A stretch of 35,745 nt of DNA from SAR324 cluster bacterium (GCA_022573975.1 JACZSY010000010.1:1-35745), one strand, 5' to 3'; shown: positions 1 through 9,840, numbered from the stretch's first letter. Notes: generated by a model not told the origin, from the letters alone. Translations and numbers: made by a program.

Positions 1-52
1 TCGGGGAAGCCATCGCCGTTGTTTTTTGATGTCAGAATCCTGAAAAAGTCAC

Positions 53-772
53 ATGCTTGTCATACCGGCCATAGATTTAAAGAATGGAAAATGCGTCCGG
101 CTCCAACAAGGCCGGCCGGAGCAGGAAACCGTTTACGATTCCGATCCGGCCAAAATGGCCCGGAGCTTTTTGGCCGATGGGGCCAGGATGCTCCATCTGG
201 TGGATTTGGACGGCGCTTTCCAGGGAAAAAGCGGCAATCTGGAATCCATCGAAGCCATCCGTTCGTCGGTGGAAATTCCGCTGGAAGTGGGAGGAGGCCT
301 GCGTTCCATGGAGAATATAGAGGCCATGTTCGCGCTGGGTGTGAATTCGGTGATTCTGGGCACCATCGCCGTAAACGATCCGGGGACGGTGATGGCCGCG
401 TTGGAAAAATTCGGGCCGGAGCAAATTCAGATCGGGATCGATGTGAAGGATGGATTTGTCGCCGTCAAAGGGTGGGCGGAGGTGACCGGCCTGGAAGCCG
501 TCGTCTTCGCGCTGGAATGGAAGGAGCGGGGCATTGAACGGGTCATTTTCACCGACATCGGTTCGGACGGCATGCTGGGCGGTCCCAATCTGGTCGCCAT
601 CCGATACTTTGCCGAAGCCACGGGTTTGCGCGTGACGGCTTCGGGCGGCGTTGCCGGCAAGGCCGATGTCCGCTCCATCGCCGCCCTGGAGCCGGCCGGG
701 GTGGATCGGTTGATCGTCGGAAAGGCGTTCTACGAGGGCACCCTCAAGCTGGCGGATGTGGTGCACCTCTGA
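53..772 (+). CDS. hisA: 1-(5-phosphoribosyl)-5-[(5-phosphoribosylamino)methylideneamino]imidazole-4-carboxamide isomerase
   Basis: Protein [20 protein letters not shown]...GGGLRS...[15 protein letters not shown]...ASGGV matches the HisA TIM barrel; stop overlaps the hisF start (TGATG). Confidence 0.97.
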   Translation: MLVIPAIDLKNGKCVRLQQGRPEQETVYDSDPAKMARSFLADGARMLHLVDLDGAFQGKSGNLESIEAIRSSVEIPLEVGGGLRSMENIEAMFALGVNSVILGTIAVNDPGTVMAALEKFGPEQIQIGIDVKDGFVAVKGWAEVTGLEAVVFALEWKERGIERVIFTDIGSDGMLGGPNLVAIRYFAEATGLRVTASGGVAGKADVRSIAALEPAGVDRLIVGKAFYEGTLKLADVVHL

Positions 773-1557
773 TGCTGGCCAAACGGATCATTCCCTGCCT
801 GGATATCAAAGCAGGCCGCGTGGTGAAGGGGGTCAGTTTCGTGGACCTGCGGGATGCCGGCGATCCCCTGGAACTGGCCATGCGCTACAACGCCCAGTCG
901 GCCGACGAGTTGGTGTTCCTGGACATCACCGCCTCCCACGAGAACCGGGGCTTGACCCTGGAACTGGCGGCCCGCCTGGCCCGTGTGCTGTTCATTCCCT
1001 TCACCATCGGGGGCGGTCTTTCCACCCTGGAGGATATTCACAACATCGTCACCGCCGGGGCGGACAAGGTTTCCATCAACACCGCGGCGGTGACCGACCC
1101 CGGCCTGATATCCAGGGGAGCGGAACGGTTCGGCTCCCAGTGCATCGTGGTCGCCATGGACGTCAAACGCGAAGGCGCGGGATGGGAGGTGTATACCCAC
1201 GGGGGACGCAGGCCCACCGGAATCGATGCGATCCAATGGGCCGAGGAGGTGGCGCGGCGCGGCGCGGGAGAAATCCTCTTGACCAGCATGGATCAGGATG
1301 GCCAGCAAAACGGTTATGACCTGGCAGTGACCTCGGCCATCAGCAGCCGGGTGCAAATCCCCGTAATTGCCTCCGGCGGCGGGGGAACCATCGAACATTT
1401 TTACCAGGCCCTGACCGCCGGAAAAGCCGATGCGGTGCTGGCGGCGAGCGTATTTCACTTTGGCCAGATGACGGTTCCGGGGCTGAAACGCGCCCTCCAC
1501 CGCAAAGGGGTGCCCGTCCGCCTGACCCCGGAAATGGAACATGACAATGGCGGATGA
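772..1557 (+). CDS. hisF: Imidazole glycerol phosphate synthase cyclase subunit
   Basis: [23 protein letters not shown]...FTIGGGLS...[15 protein letters not shown]...ASGGGG is typical HisF. Confidence 0.97.
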   Translation: MLAKRIIPCLDIKAGRVVKGVSFVDLRDAGDPLELAMRYNAQSADELVFLDITASHENRGLTLELAARLARVLFIPFTIGGGLSTLEDIHNIVTAGADKVSINTAAVTDPGLISRGAERFGSQCIVVAMDVKREGAGWEVYTHGGRRPTGIDAIQWAEEVARRGAGEILLTSMDQDGQQNGYDLAVTSAISSRVQIPVIASGGGGTIEHFYQALTAGKADAVLAASVFHFGQMTVPGLKRALHRKGVPVRLTPEMEHDNGG

Positions 1558-1591
1558 TTTGGCTTGGCCCGCCAAAATCAACCCGCGGAGA

Positions 1592-2041
1592 TCAGGGGCG
1601 GGAGGTTTCCAGGCAGGCGGCGCACTGGCCGTGAAAAATTACGTCGTAATGGGAAACGCGGAAACCGTTTTCAGCGGAAACGGAGAGACCCTCCATCGCC
1701 CCTTCCGTCTTCACATCCAAAATGGTTCCGCAAGCGGAACACACCAGATGGTGATGGGGTGAAAGGTTGGCGTCATACCGGGCCACCTGGGTTTCGGTTA
1801 ACACTTTCCGCAAAAAACCGTGTTGGCAAAACTGGTCCAGTACCTTGTAAACGGTGGCCAGGGAGATGGAAGGGAGTTGGGTGCGGATTTCCGAATACAC
1901 TTCCTCGGGGGTCGGGTGACGCCCGGTCGAAACCAGCATCCCATAAATCGCGATGCGCTGATGCGTCACCTTTAATCCGGCATCGCGGCACTGGTGGGGA
2001 AACCGCTCAATGCGCGCCTCGACATCCGCTGGATTCAACAT
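1592..2041 (-). CDS. Fur/PerR-family transcriptional regulator
   Basis: GLKVTHQRIAIYGMLVSTGRHPTPEEVYSEI...SLATVYKVLDQF...HHHLVCSACG...CAAC; winged-helix Fur fold with Cys pairs. Start set to MLNPADVE; the ORF extends upstream to 2143. Confidence 0.9.
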   Translation of the reverse strand: MLNPADVEARIERFPHQCRDAGLKVTHQRIAIYGMLVSTGRHPTPEEVYSEIRTQLPSISLATVYKVLDQFCQHGFLRKVLTETQVARYDANLSPHHHLVCSACGTILDVKTEGAMEGLSVSAENGFRVSHYDVIFHGQCAACLETSRP

Positions 2042-2477
2042 GGGCTCTGGGTTTCGAATCGAAGGGGTATGAAATAATTGCGGAACCTTGCGCCGGACCC
2101 CGTTTCCGGGGGTTCGGATTTCAGCAAAGGGAAAATTCGCCATGGGATTTTCCAGCCATGAAAAATTCCGGCACTGGAATTTCCCTCAGGCTCAATATTT
2201 TCGCACAGAAAAAAATTCCTGTAAATCGAATGACTTGGCGGCGGCGCATCAAGAACTTCGGGGCTTTGGCGGATATGGGTGGCCTTCAGTGGGGAGCACC
2301 TTCCAAAAAGCCGGCCGGCGGATCCATTTCCCCTCGGATCGATGCACCTTCCCCCCCGGCGGTTTCCAGGGTTAATATGTTTTATCGGCAGGAAATGAAA
2401 AATCGGCCCCTGAACCCATGCCACCAAGGCGAAGCCCCACCGGAAGTGGAGGGGCGGAAAATCCGGGCTTTGAGGCC

Positions 2478-3929
2478 ATGGATCAAACCGGAATGCAGAA
2501 CATGCGATATGTGAGTACGCGGGGTGGATGCCCGCCCCATTCTTTTCCGGAAGCGGTGATGACGGGGCTGGCGCCGGACGGGGGCCTCTTCCTGCCCGAA
2601 TCGCTGCCGGATTTTTCGGCCAGCCTGGAGGGTTTGCAGGAATGTTCGTTCCAGGAGTTGTTCAAGCGCCTGGCCGCGCCCTTTATTGATGGGAGCATAC
2701 CAGACGTAGTCCTCGATTCGCTGGTGGAGCGCAGCTACGCGGTGTTCGATCACCCCGACGTGACACCGGTGCTGCCCGTGGGCGGGCTGTACGTCTGCGA
2801 ACTTTTCCACGGGCCAACCCTGGCTTTCAAGGACGTGGCGCTGCAATTTCTGGGGAATCTGTTCGAGCACTTGCTGGGGCAGCGCGAAGCCCGGCTGACC
2901 GTTTTGGGGGCCACCTCGGGGGACACGGGCAGCGCGGCCATCCATGCCCTGAAGGGCAGGAAGGGCATCGAGGTGTTCATCCTCTATCCCCATGGGCGGG
3001 TTACGCCGATCCAGGAAATGCAGATGACCACCGTCGAAGACGCCAACATCCATCCGATCGCCATCGAGGGAACCTTTGACGATGCGCAGCGCCTGGTGAA
3101 GGAATTGTTCAATGACCATGCCTTCAATGCCGAGGTGTCCTTGGGGGCGGTGAACTCGATCAACTGGGTTCGGGTGATGGCGCAGATCACCTATTACTTT
3201 TTTGCCTATTTCCGGGTGGTGGAATTCCAGCAGGGCGCGGGGAACGATGGAAAGATGCGCCTGGGCGATCCGCTGCGCTTTTCCGTGCCCACGGGAAACT
3301 TTGGGCATGTCTACGCAGGGCTGATGGCCCGTGGGATGGGCCTCCCGGTGGAAAAGTTGATCCTGGCCACCAATGCCAACGCGATCCTCCACGACCTGGT
3401 CGCCAGCGGAGTGTATCGGCGGGGCGAGGTGCGCCAAACCCTCAGCCCCTCCATGGATATCCAGCTGGCCAGCAATTTTGAGCGTTATCTGTTCGACCTG
3501 GCCGGCAGGGATTCCGGCCGGGTCAACGATTGGCTCGATGAATTGAGCCGAAAGGGGAAATTCACACTGGCATCCCAGTACCGGGCAAAGGTCGAACAGG
3601 ATTTCATCTCCGAGAGGGTGGACGACCGGGAAACCGTGGAGACCATTCGCTCGGTGCATGCCGAATCGGGATACCTGCTGGACCCCCATTCCGCCGTTGG
3701 TTTCCGGGCCGGGGAAAAACACAGGCGCGAAGGCATGCCCACCATCGCCATGGTCACCGCGCATCCGGCCAAATTCTCGGACGCCATTCGCCAGGCCATT
3801 GGCAGGGAGCCGGAATTGCCGCCTTCCCTGGCGCGTCTCGCGGGCCTTGCCGAGCGGAAACAAGTGCTGCCGGGCAATCCGGATGCCTTGCGGAAAACCA
3901 TCCGCGAAACCCTCGCGGCAAGGTCATGA
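2478..3929 (+). CDS. thrC: Threonine synthase
   Basis: MRYVSTRGG...GPTLAFKDVALQFLGNLFE...GATSGDTGSAAIHALKG...PTGNFGHVYAG; PLP-dependent ThrC motifs. Start is ambiguous (2418/2478/2493/2502). Confidence 0.95.
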   Translation: MDQTGMQNMRYVSTRGGCPPHSFPEAVMTGLAPDGGLFLPESLPDFSASLEGLQECSFQELFKRLAAPFIDGSIPDVVLDSLVERSYAVFDHPDVTPVLPVGGLYVCELFHGPTLAFKDVALQFLGNLFEHLLGQREARLTVLGATSGDTGSAAIHALKGRKGIEVFILYPHGRVTPIQEMQMTTVEDANIHPIAIEGTFDDAQRLVKELFNDHAFNAEVSLGAVNSINWVRVMAQITYYFFAYFRVVEFQQGAGNDGKMRLGDPLRFSVPTGNFGHVYAGLMARGMGLPVEKLILATNANAILHDLVASGVYRRGEVRQTLSPSMDIQLASNFERYLFDLAGRDSGRVNDWLDELSRKGKFTLASQYRAKVEQDFISERVDDRETVETIRSVHAESGYLLDPHSAVGFRAGEKHRREGMPTIAMVTAHPAKFSDAIRQAIGREPELPPSLARLAGLAERKQVLPGNPDALRKTIRETLAARS

Positions 3930-3956
3930 AAGAGATGGAAAATTGAAAAGGAGGCG

Positions 3957-4424
3957 ATGGAATCCGACACATTCAAGGTGATCAAGCACATCACCGAACA
4001 GGCGGTGCCCTTCAACCGGGAACTCGGCCTCACCCTGCTGCATGCCGATGACGGCAAGGCTGGCCTGCGCTTTGAGTTCCAGCAAAAACTGGTGGGCAAT
4101 TTCATGACCCATGTGCTGCACGGCGGGGTGATCTCCTCGGTTTTGGACGTGGTGGGCGCCTGTGCCGTGATGTCCACCTTTGACCAGGAAAACCCGCTCC
4201 ATGACATGGGCACCGTGGATATGCGGGTGGATTACCTGCGGCCCGGTTCCGGGACCTATTTCATCGCGACGGGACAGGTGATGCGTCCGGGGCGGGTTCT
4301 CTCGGCGGCGAGAATGGAACTCGTCAACGATAAAAACGACCTGATTGCGATTGGAACGGCCATTTACCGCGCCAGCCGCAAAGCCAGGGATCAGCCCACC
4401 CAACCCATCAAGGAAACACCATGA
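3957..4424 (+). CDS. PaaI-like hotdog-fold thioesterase
   Basis: NFMTHVLHGGVISSVLDVVGACAVMS...DMGTVDMRVDYLRPG pattern of PaaI/YigI-type thioesterases. Confidence 0.85.
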   Translation: MESDTFKVIKHITEQAVPFNRELGLTLLHADDGKAGLRFEFQQKLVGNFMTHVLHGGVISSVLDVVGACAVMSTFDQENPLHDMGTVDMRVDYLRPGSGTYFIATGQVMRPGRVLSAARMELVNDKNDLIAIGTAIYRASRKARDQPTQPIKETP

Positions 4425-4774
4425 GCCTGGGCCTGTCCAAACGAAAACCTCGCGATGTAGTTTTCGCGGACGATCTGACCATCACCTGGCGGGACGGGGT
4501 GGTCTCCCATTTTCCCTTGTTCTACCTGAGGAACGTGTGCCCCTGCGCCAATTGCGTGGACGAACTGACGGGTAAAAAAGTGCTGGACCCAAAGACCATT
4601 CCCGAGGGAATCCACATCAAAAAAGCCGATTATGTCGGCAATTACGCGCTCCGCATCCAATGGAGCGATGGGCATGACGCCGGCCTTTACGCTTTCAGGT
4701 TTCTCCGTGAAATTTTTGACGATGCCATGGAAAAAGGCCCCGACCCGGCCGGACCCCACGCCAAGGAAGTCTGA
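4421..4774 (+). CDS. DUF971 (gamma-butyrobetaine hydroxylase-like N-terminal domain) protein
   Basis: LTITWRDGVVSHFPLFYLRNVCPCANCVDELTGKKVL...YALRIQWSDGHDAGLYAFRFLR; ATGA overlap with upstream thioesterase. Confidence 0.88.
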   Translation: MSLGLSKRKPRDVVFADDLTITWRDGVVSHFPLFYLRNVCPCANCVDELTGKKVLDPKTIPEGIHIKKADYVGNYALRIQWSDGHDAGLYAFRFLREIFDDAMEKGPDPAGPHAKEV

Positions 4775-4776
4775 CC

Positions 4777-5130
4777 CCCAGGGGTAGGGGCGGGGTTACG
4801 TTCCCGCCCAAGAATCCCAGGGTAGGGCGGGGTTACCTCAGGGCAATGGCAATATCGGTGTGGGCTTCCCGCAAGGTGTAATTTGGCCGGTTGCGGGTAT
4901 TGCAGCGAAGCCTCGACCCCCCTTCTCCATTCCATGGAGTTGGGGGTGACTCCTTCAGCTAATTCTTTGTAAACACGACTCTTTTTCCCTCTCCATCCTG
5001 ATGGAGAGGGAAGGGAGACTCCCCACGTTTTTGTGGGGAGTCGGAAAGGGTGAGGCTTTGCCTTACCTCCCGGCCCAGGAATCCCAAGGCAGGGGCGGCG
5101 TTCCGTCCCCACCCAAGCGCCAGGGTAGCG
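4777..5130. repeat. Composite intergenic repeat island: directly repeated GGGTAGGGGCGGGGTTAC-type modules flanking three hairpins
   Basis: CCAGGGGTAGGGGCGGGGTTAC (about 4778-4799) recurs as CCCAGGGTAGGGCGGGGTTAC (about 4816-4836) and in degenerate form about 5068-5125. Hairpins at 4987-5010 (CCCTCTCCATC-CT-GATGGAGAGGG) and 5017-5042 (GACTCCCCAC-GTTTTT-GTGGGGAGTC), plus an imperfect one about 4917-4946. Confidence 0.75.
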
Positions 5131-5134
5131 CCTT

Positions 5135-5920
5135 TTATTCGTACTCCCAATCCTCCGCGGGCTCACCGGCGGCGGCGCGGCGGGCCTTGGCGGAATCCCC
5201 ACTGCGTGCAGTCAGGGCCAGCCCGTAGGGGTCCAGATGGAACACCGCCTGATCCATGGCCCGCACCACGGCGTTGATGGAAGCCTTGGTCATTTCCACC
5301 GGCAACGGCGGTTGGGCCACAACTTTTTCCGCCAGGCGCAGGGCGGCTTCCAGCAGTTCCGGCTCGGGCACCACCTCGTTGAAAAATCCGTAGTCCAGCA
5401 TCACCCCGGCCTGGTAGGTTTCCGCGAACATGATCATCTCCTTGGCCCGCGAGGGCCCGACCAGATGGACGAAGCCCGGAATCGAATGCCACGACAGGCT
5501 GAGGCCCAGCTTGGTTTCGCGCACGCAAACCTTCGTGTTTTCCGCGCCAATGCGAAAATCGCAGGCCACGGCGAAGCAGGCGCCTCCACCGATCACATGG
5601 CCGTGCACCGCCGCGATGGAGACCGGCACCAGCCCCGCCAGGGCCGCGATGGCCCGTTGGCCCAGCCGTGCCCGGGAGACCAGATCGCGCAAGGCCGCAT
5701 CGCCGGCCAGACCCTCGCGCAGGTCCGCGCCGGAACAAAAGCTGGGGCCTTCCCCACGGAGAATCACCACCCGGCAACCGGACAAGCCGTCCAGGTGGGC
5801 GCAGGCCCCAACGATGTCGCGGAGCACCTGGGCATTGACCGCGTTGTGGATGCGAGGGCGGTTCAGCACCAGGTGACGGATGGCGCCTTCGCCTTCAATT
5901 TTCAAGGTTTCCCATTCCAT
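5135..5920 (-). CDS. Enoyl-CoA hydratase/isomerase family protein
   Basis: LNRPRIHNAVNAQVL...GEGPSFCSGADLRE...AAVHGHVIGGGACFAVACDFRIG; crotonase oxyanion-hole motifs. Confidence 0.93.
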   Translation of the reverse strand: MEWETLKIEGEGAIRHLVLNRPRIHNAVNAQVLRDIVGACAHLDGLSGCRVVILRGEGPSFCSGADLREGLAGDAALRDLVSRARLGQRAIAALAGLVPVSIAAVHGHVIGGGACFAVACDFRIGAENTKVCVRETKLGLSLSWHSIPGFVHLVGPSRAKEMIMFAETYQAGVMLDYGFFNEVVPEPELLEAALRLAEKVVAQPPLPVEMTKASINAVVRAMDQAVFHLDPYGLALTARSGDSAKARRAAAGEPAEDWEYE

Positions 5921-5978
5921 CGTTCTCTATCCTTGCCTGGCGGGGTTGAAGGGAGTGGCGCGGAGGGCTTTCGTGGCT

Positions 5979-6029
5979 GCTCTTTTCGGCGCCTCTTGTC
6001 GGTGCTTCTTTTCGGTGCTTCTTTTCGGT
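5979..6029. repeat. About 13-bp tandem repeat (GCTTCTTTTCGGT), about 4 degenerate copies
   Basis: gctcttttcggc / gcctcttgtcggt / gcttcttttcggt / gcttcttttcggt between the hemE stop and the enoyl-CoA hydratase start. Confidence 0.8.
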
Positions 6030-6033
6030 GGCC

Positions 6034-7191
6034 CTATCCGGCGGGCGCTTCGGCCGCGCTCTCCAGATAGGCGGCGGACGGGGTGTCGCGCGCCGCCTGG
6101 ACAAACGCCAGCACGTTCTCGAACGGGGTTTCCGGCAGCAGGCCATGGCTGAGGTTAAGGATGTGCGACCGCCCGCCGGTCTCGGCCAGGCAGGATCGCA
6201 CGGCCTTCGCCACGTCTTCGGGAGTGCCCTCCACCAGCAGCCGGTTGTCCACGTTGCCCTGCACCGCGAAACGCCCCGCCCCTTGTTCCAGCAAGGCCTT
6301 CAGGGACGTGCCCGCCCCCACGCTGAGCACCGCGGCGCCGCTGTCCATCATCAATTCGGGAAAAGGACTCTCCCGCACGAACAGGATGCTGGGCAGGCCG
6401 GCCTTCAGGCCGGCGAAAATCCGCTGGTGGCTGGGGTGGGCATGGGTTTCATAGAGATCCCGGGGAATCTGGTCTCCCACCGACTCGAACAATTGCACCG
6501 CATGCACGCCGGCCTCGGCCTGGAAGTTGAGGTAATCGATGGTCATCGTGGTCAGCCGGTCGATAAGTCTCTCGAAAGCAGCCGGTTGTTCCCGGGCCAT
6601 GGCCAGTGTGCGCTCCATGCGGCCCGGGCTTTTTCCTTCAATCAGAAAAGCGGCCAGGGTGAACGGCGCGCCCGCGAAACCAAGCAGGGGCAGTTCCCCC
6701 CCCAACTCGCCCAATACGCCGCGGATGGACTCGGCGAAGAAGCCCAGCGCATCGCCGGGTTGATAGGCTCGCAAATCCCCGATCTGCCGCTCGTGCCGGA
6801 GCGGCTCGGCCAGGTTGGGCCCAGGTGTAAATTCAAATACAGCCCCCATCGGCGCCAATGGGGTAAGAATATCCTGGAAAATGATTATTGCGTCCACACC
6901 GAACCGGCGGGGCAGCAGGGATATGGCCATGGCGTGCTCCGGCGAGCGGAACAACACCTCCAGGGGAAGCCCGGCGCGTTCGCGGTAAGCCAGGTATTCC
7001 GGGTCCGAGCGGCCGGCCTGGCGCATCATCCACACAGGGGCGCGGGGGACCAAATGTCCTTCGATGGCCCGCAACAATAAATCGTTTTCTGGAAGGGGGG
7101 CGGCTGGGGTCACAAGAATCGCGGAGAGAATTTGCTGGGACTTCGGTAAATGAGTTCCGGCATCGGAAATTGAACCGGTTGGGCGTTGCAA
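6034..7191 (-). CDS. hemE: Uroporphyrinogen decarboxylase
   Basis: PVWMMRQAGRSDPEYLAYRE...IIFQDILTPLAPMG...GFAGAPFTLAAFLIEG...VQLFESVGD; HemE signatures. Confidence 0.96.
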   Translation of the reverse strand: MQRPTGSISDAGTHLPKSQQILSAILVTPAAPLPENDLLLRAIEGHLVPRAPVWMMRQAGRSDPEYLAYRERAGLPLEVLFRSPEHAMAISLLPRRFGVDAIIIFQDILTPLAPMGAVFEFTPGPNLAEPLRHERQIGDLRAYQPGDALGFFAESIRGVLGELGGELPLLGFAGAPFTLAAFLIEGKSPGRMERTLAMAREQPAAFERLIDRLTTMTIDYLNFQAEAGVHAVQLFESVGDQIPRDLYETHAHPSHQRIFAGLKAGLPSILFVRESPFPELMMDSGAAVLSVGAGTSLKALLEQGAGRFAVQGNVDNRLLVEGTPEDVAKAVRSCLAETGGRSHILNLSHGLLPETPFENVLAFVQAARDTPSAAYLESAAEAPAG

Positions 7192-7278
7192 AGATCGAAT
7201 GGATAGTCGAAAACGCTGATGCCGGTCATTCCATCATGGGTGAATGGAGATTGGCAAGCAGGGACTATTAAGGATGGT

Positions 7279-7470
7279 ATGAAGGAAAAACGAAAAGGCA
7301 AGGACCGCAAGGCGTCTCCAGTCACCGAGGAAGAACTGAAAATGGCCATTGGAAAGTTCGTCAAATCGGGAGGGATCATCCGAAAACTCCCGGCTCAAAA
7401 ATCCGGAAAAAGCCGCTTGGTCGGTAAAAAATGGGGACATACCGAAATGGGGAGCGATCAACCCTCATAG
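7279..7470 (+). CDS. Small basic hypothetical protein (63 aa)
   Basis: ATG at 7279 preceded by TAAGGA; MKEKRKGKDRKASPVTEEELKMAIGKFVKSGGIIRKLPAQKSGKSRLVGKKWGHTEMGSDQPS; followed by a hairpin/U-tract. Confidence 0.6.
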   Translation: MKEKRKGKDRKASPVTEEELKMAIGKFVKSGGIIRKLPAQKSGKSRLVGKKWGHTEMGSDQPS

Positions 7471-7535
7471 ATCACCAAAAAATCCCCAAGAACCGTTCAT
7501 AAAGGGAATATTCCAGATCATCATTTCCCCCTAAG

Positions 7536-7605
7536 CCCCAGGCCGGACCTCCGCAGGCAGGGTTTTTCCTCCTTTTTTCCTGTCTAACCGGCCTGGGGTT
7601 TTTTT
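7536..7605 (+). terminator. Long-hairpin Rho-independent terminator or attenuator
   Basis: CCCCAGGCCGG ... AGGCAGG-loop-CCTGTCT ... CCGGCCTGGGG immediately followed by TTTTTTT. Confidence 0.8.
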
Positions 7606-7841
7606 GCCCGGCTTCCCCGCCTGAATTGGAATGATTTTCCGGGGGTTCACTTTCCCGCATTCTCCTCCCCTCCTGGGTTCCTTTATTTCTTCCGATTTAC
7701 TCTCGCCCACCCCGGGAAAAATCGGCTGTGTTTCTGCTGGTTTTACTCCGGTGTTGCCGCTAACCTCGCGATGATATCCCCTGGCCACGGTGGGCGGAGG
7801 ATTCGCTTCTGGTTCCGGGGCGGTTCCGCGAGAGAAATGCA

Positions 7842-8819
7842 ATGGAAAAACATGCCGTGAAACGCGATGCAGTTGCAAACAGTGCGGTTGAAAACACCGC
7901 GGTTGAAAAAATCGTCTCCCTGCTTCCCAGCGCGACGGAAATCGTGTGCGCCCTTGGTTTTCGGGAGGCCCTGGTGGGGCGTTCCCACGAATGCGATTTT
8001 CCGGCCGGGGTGGAAACGCTGCCGGTGTGTACGGCGCCCCGCATGGATCCCGCGGGATCCAGCCTGGAAATCGACCGGCAGGTGCGCACCCTGCTCCGCG
8101 AGGCCCTCTCCATCTACGACCTGGACCTGGGCCGGCTGGAGGCCCTCCAGCCCCAAGTGATCGTCACCCAGACCCAATGCGATGTCTGCGCGGTATCCCT
8201 TGAGCAGGTGGAACAGGCGGCCGCCCAATGCCTGCGGGACGATACACGGCTGGTGGCCCTGGAGCCCGTCTCGCTGGATGCCGTTTGGGACGATATGCGC
8301 AAAGTCGCGGCGGCCTTGAACGCGCCCGAACGGGGCGAAACCCTGGTCACCGGATTGCAGGCCCGCATGGAGGCCGTCGCGGCGCGCGCCGCCGGGCTGA
8401 GCCGGCGCCCCACCCTGGCCGCCATCGAGTGGATCGAACCCTTGATGATGGGGGGCAACTGGATGCCGCGGCTGGCCGCCATGGCGGGCGGGGAGGCCGT
8501 GTTGGCCGCGGCGGACCGCCCCTCCCCGATGGTGGAATGGGAAGCCCTGCGCGAGGCCGATCCCGACGCCATCATCGTGATTCCCTGCGGATTCGACCTG
8601 GCCCGCACCCGCGCCGAGGCGGAGACCCTGCGCGCCCTGCCCGGCTGGAGCGATCTCAAAGCAGTGCGGAACGGGCGGGTGGCGCTGGCCGACGGCCATC
8701 ACTACTTCAACCGGCCCGGACCGCGGCTGGTGGAGTCGCTGGAAATTCTGGCGGAAGTGATCCACCCAGCCGATTTTTCCTTTGGCCACAAGGGCGCGGG
8801 TTGGGTGCTCATGGTGTGA
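7842..8819 (+). CDS. Cobalamin/BtuF-like ABC transporter substrate-binding protein
   Basis: KIVSLLPSATEIVCALGFREALVGRSHECDFPAGV...PQVIVTQTQCDVCAV...ADPDAIIVIPCGFDLART; BtuF/periplasmic-binding TroA-like fold. Confidence 0.88.
   Translation: MEKHAVKRDAVANSAVENTAVEKIVSLLPSATEIVCALGFREALVGRSHECDFPAGVETLPVCTAPRMDPAGSSLEIDRQVRTLLREALSIYDLDLGRLEALQPQVIVTQTQCDVCAVSLEQVEQAAAQCLRDDTRLVALEPVSLDAVWDDMRKVAAALNAPERGETLVTGLQARMEAVAARAAGLSRRPTLAAIEWIEPLMMGGNWMPRLAAMAGGEAVLAAADRPSPMVEWEALREADPDAIIVIPCGFDLARTRAEAETLRALPGWSDLKAVRNGRVALADGHHYFNRPGPRLVESLEILAEVIHPADFSFGHKGAGWVLMV
7866..7910. repeat. 15-bp tandem repeat, 3 degenerate copies, in frame at the N-terminus of the BtuF-like CDS
   Basis: gatgcagttgcaaac / agtgcggttgaaaac / accgcggttgaaaaa encoding DAVAN-SAVEN-TAVEK. 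Confidence 0.75.
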
Positions 8820-9840
8820 AGGCCAGGCGGAAACGGTCGATGAAGCCGGTCAGGTCGTCCGGGGGCAGGGAATTGATGCCCGCGGCGCCCGCCCGGCCGC
8901 CTCCACTGGGAAACGACCGGGCCAGGGCGTCGGCGCCCCGTGGGCGTTCCAGGGGCGCACGGATGCTGAGGCGCAGGGTGCCATCCGGGTTTTCCACGCC
9001 AAGGGCATGGGCCTGGCCAGGGTGTTGGTTGGCCATCGCGTTGGCGAAAACGCCCTGCACCCGCCGCGCCCAGGCCGCTGCCGGAAACAGCACAACCCGG
9101 CCCACCCCGTCGTCGAGCAGGGGCTGGCATTGGGCGGCCAGCGCCATGTCCGCGCGGTAGCCCTCCCGCAGGGTGGCGGTCTCCGGAGCGGAATGAAAGA
9201 AATCCAGCGGGTCGGCGTAGGGCGAGAGGGCGCGATAAAGGTCGGCGGGATGGAAGTGCAGGTCGGCCAGGGTATCCCCGTAGGCGTTGTAATTGAGCAA
9301 TTCTCCCAATTCGCGCAAGGCGTCGAGGCGCTCGGGTTCCAAGCCGAGGGGCGCGGTGCCTCCAGTGCCTCTAGAGCCTCCAGTTGCTCCGGTGGGTTCC
9401 GCGGCCACTTGGATGGCGGCATGGTGCAAATTGTCCCCGAAAGCGGCGGTGACCGCCCATGCCCGGAAGGCCCCGTTCAGGGCGCGGTCCACCAGCAGGC
9501 TGGTGCATACGTCCGGTGAGGTGTCGATATGCGCCTCCAGCCCGGGATGCTCGGGAATGTCTCCGGGGAAATGATGATCGAAATAGCGGATGCGGCACCC
9601 GGCCCGCAACAACCGCCGCAGGTCCTCCCCGTTTTCCTTCATGGCGACGTCCAGCACGGTCAGTTGGGCCCCCGCGGGGGGCTCGAGGGACTCCAGCAAA
9701 CGGGTATGGCGCTTGACCCCGGTGATCAGGGTGGAGTGGAGCGGGTCTTTCAAGCGGAGTTGATGCAGCGCGCAGATGCCGTCCGCATCCCCGTTGAACA
9801 CATCGAAAAAAAGGGTGGAAGGGTGCAAAGATTCCGTCAT
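8809..9840 (-). CDS. DHH-family phosphoesterase
   Basis: FFDVFNGDADGICALHQLRL...TVLDVAMKENGEDL...RYFDHHFPGDIP...HIDTSPDVCTSLLVD; DHH motif. Start set to MTESLHP; the ORF extends to 9975. Confidence 0.85.
   Translation of the reverse strand: MTESLHPSTLFFDVFNGDADGICALHQLRLKDPLHSTLITGVKRHTRLLESLEPPAGAQLTVLDVAMKENGEDLRRLLRAGCRIRYFDHHFPGDIPEHPGLEAHIDTSPDVCTSLLVDRALNGAFRAWAVTAAFGDNLHHAAIQVAAEPTGATGGSRGTGGTAPLGLEPERLDALRELGELLNYNAYGDTLADLHFHPADLYRALSPYADPLDFFHSAPETATLREGYRADMALAAQCQPLLDDGVGRVVLFPAAAWARRVQGVFANAMANQHPGQAHALGVENPDGTLRLSIRAPLERPRGADALARSFPSGGGRAGAAGINSLPPDDLTGFIDRFRLAFTP
9358..9393. repeat. 9-bp tandem repeat, 4 degenerate copies, in the DHH CDS
   Basis: gcctccagt / gcctctaga / gcctccagt / tgctccggt encoding a TG(G/A)-type Gly/Thr linker. 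Confidence 0.6.

Noticed and set aside
2144-2417. Possible regulatory RNA or riboswitch ahead of thrC
   Set aside because: No recognisable riboswitch core or clear terminator/antiterminator pair seen by eye.
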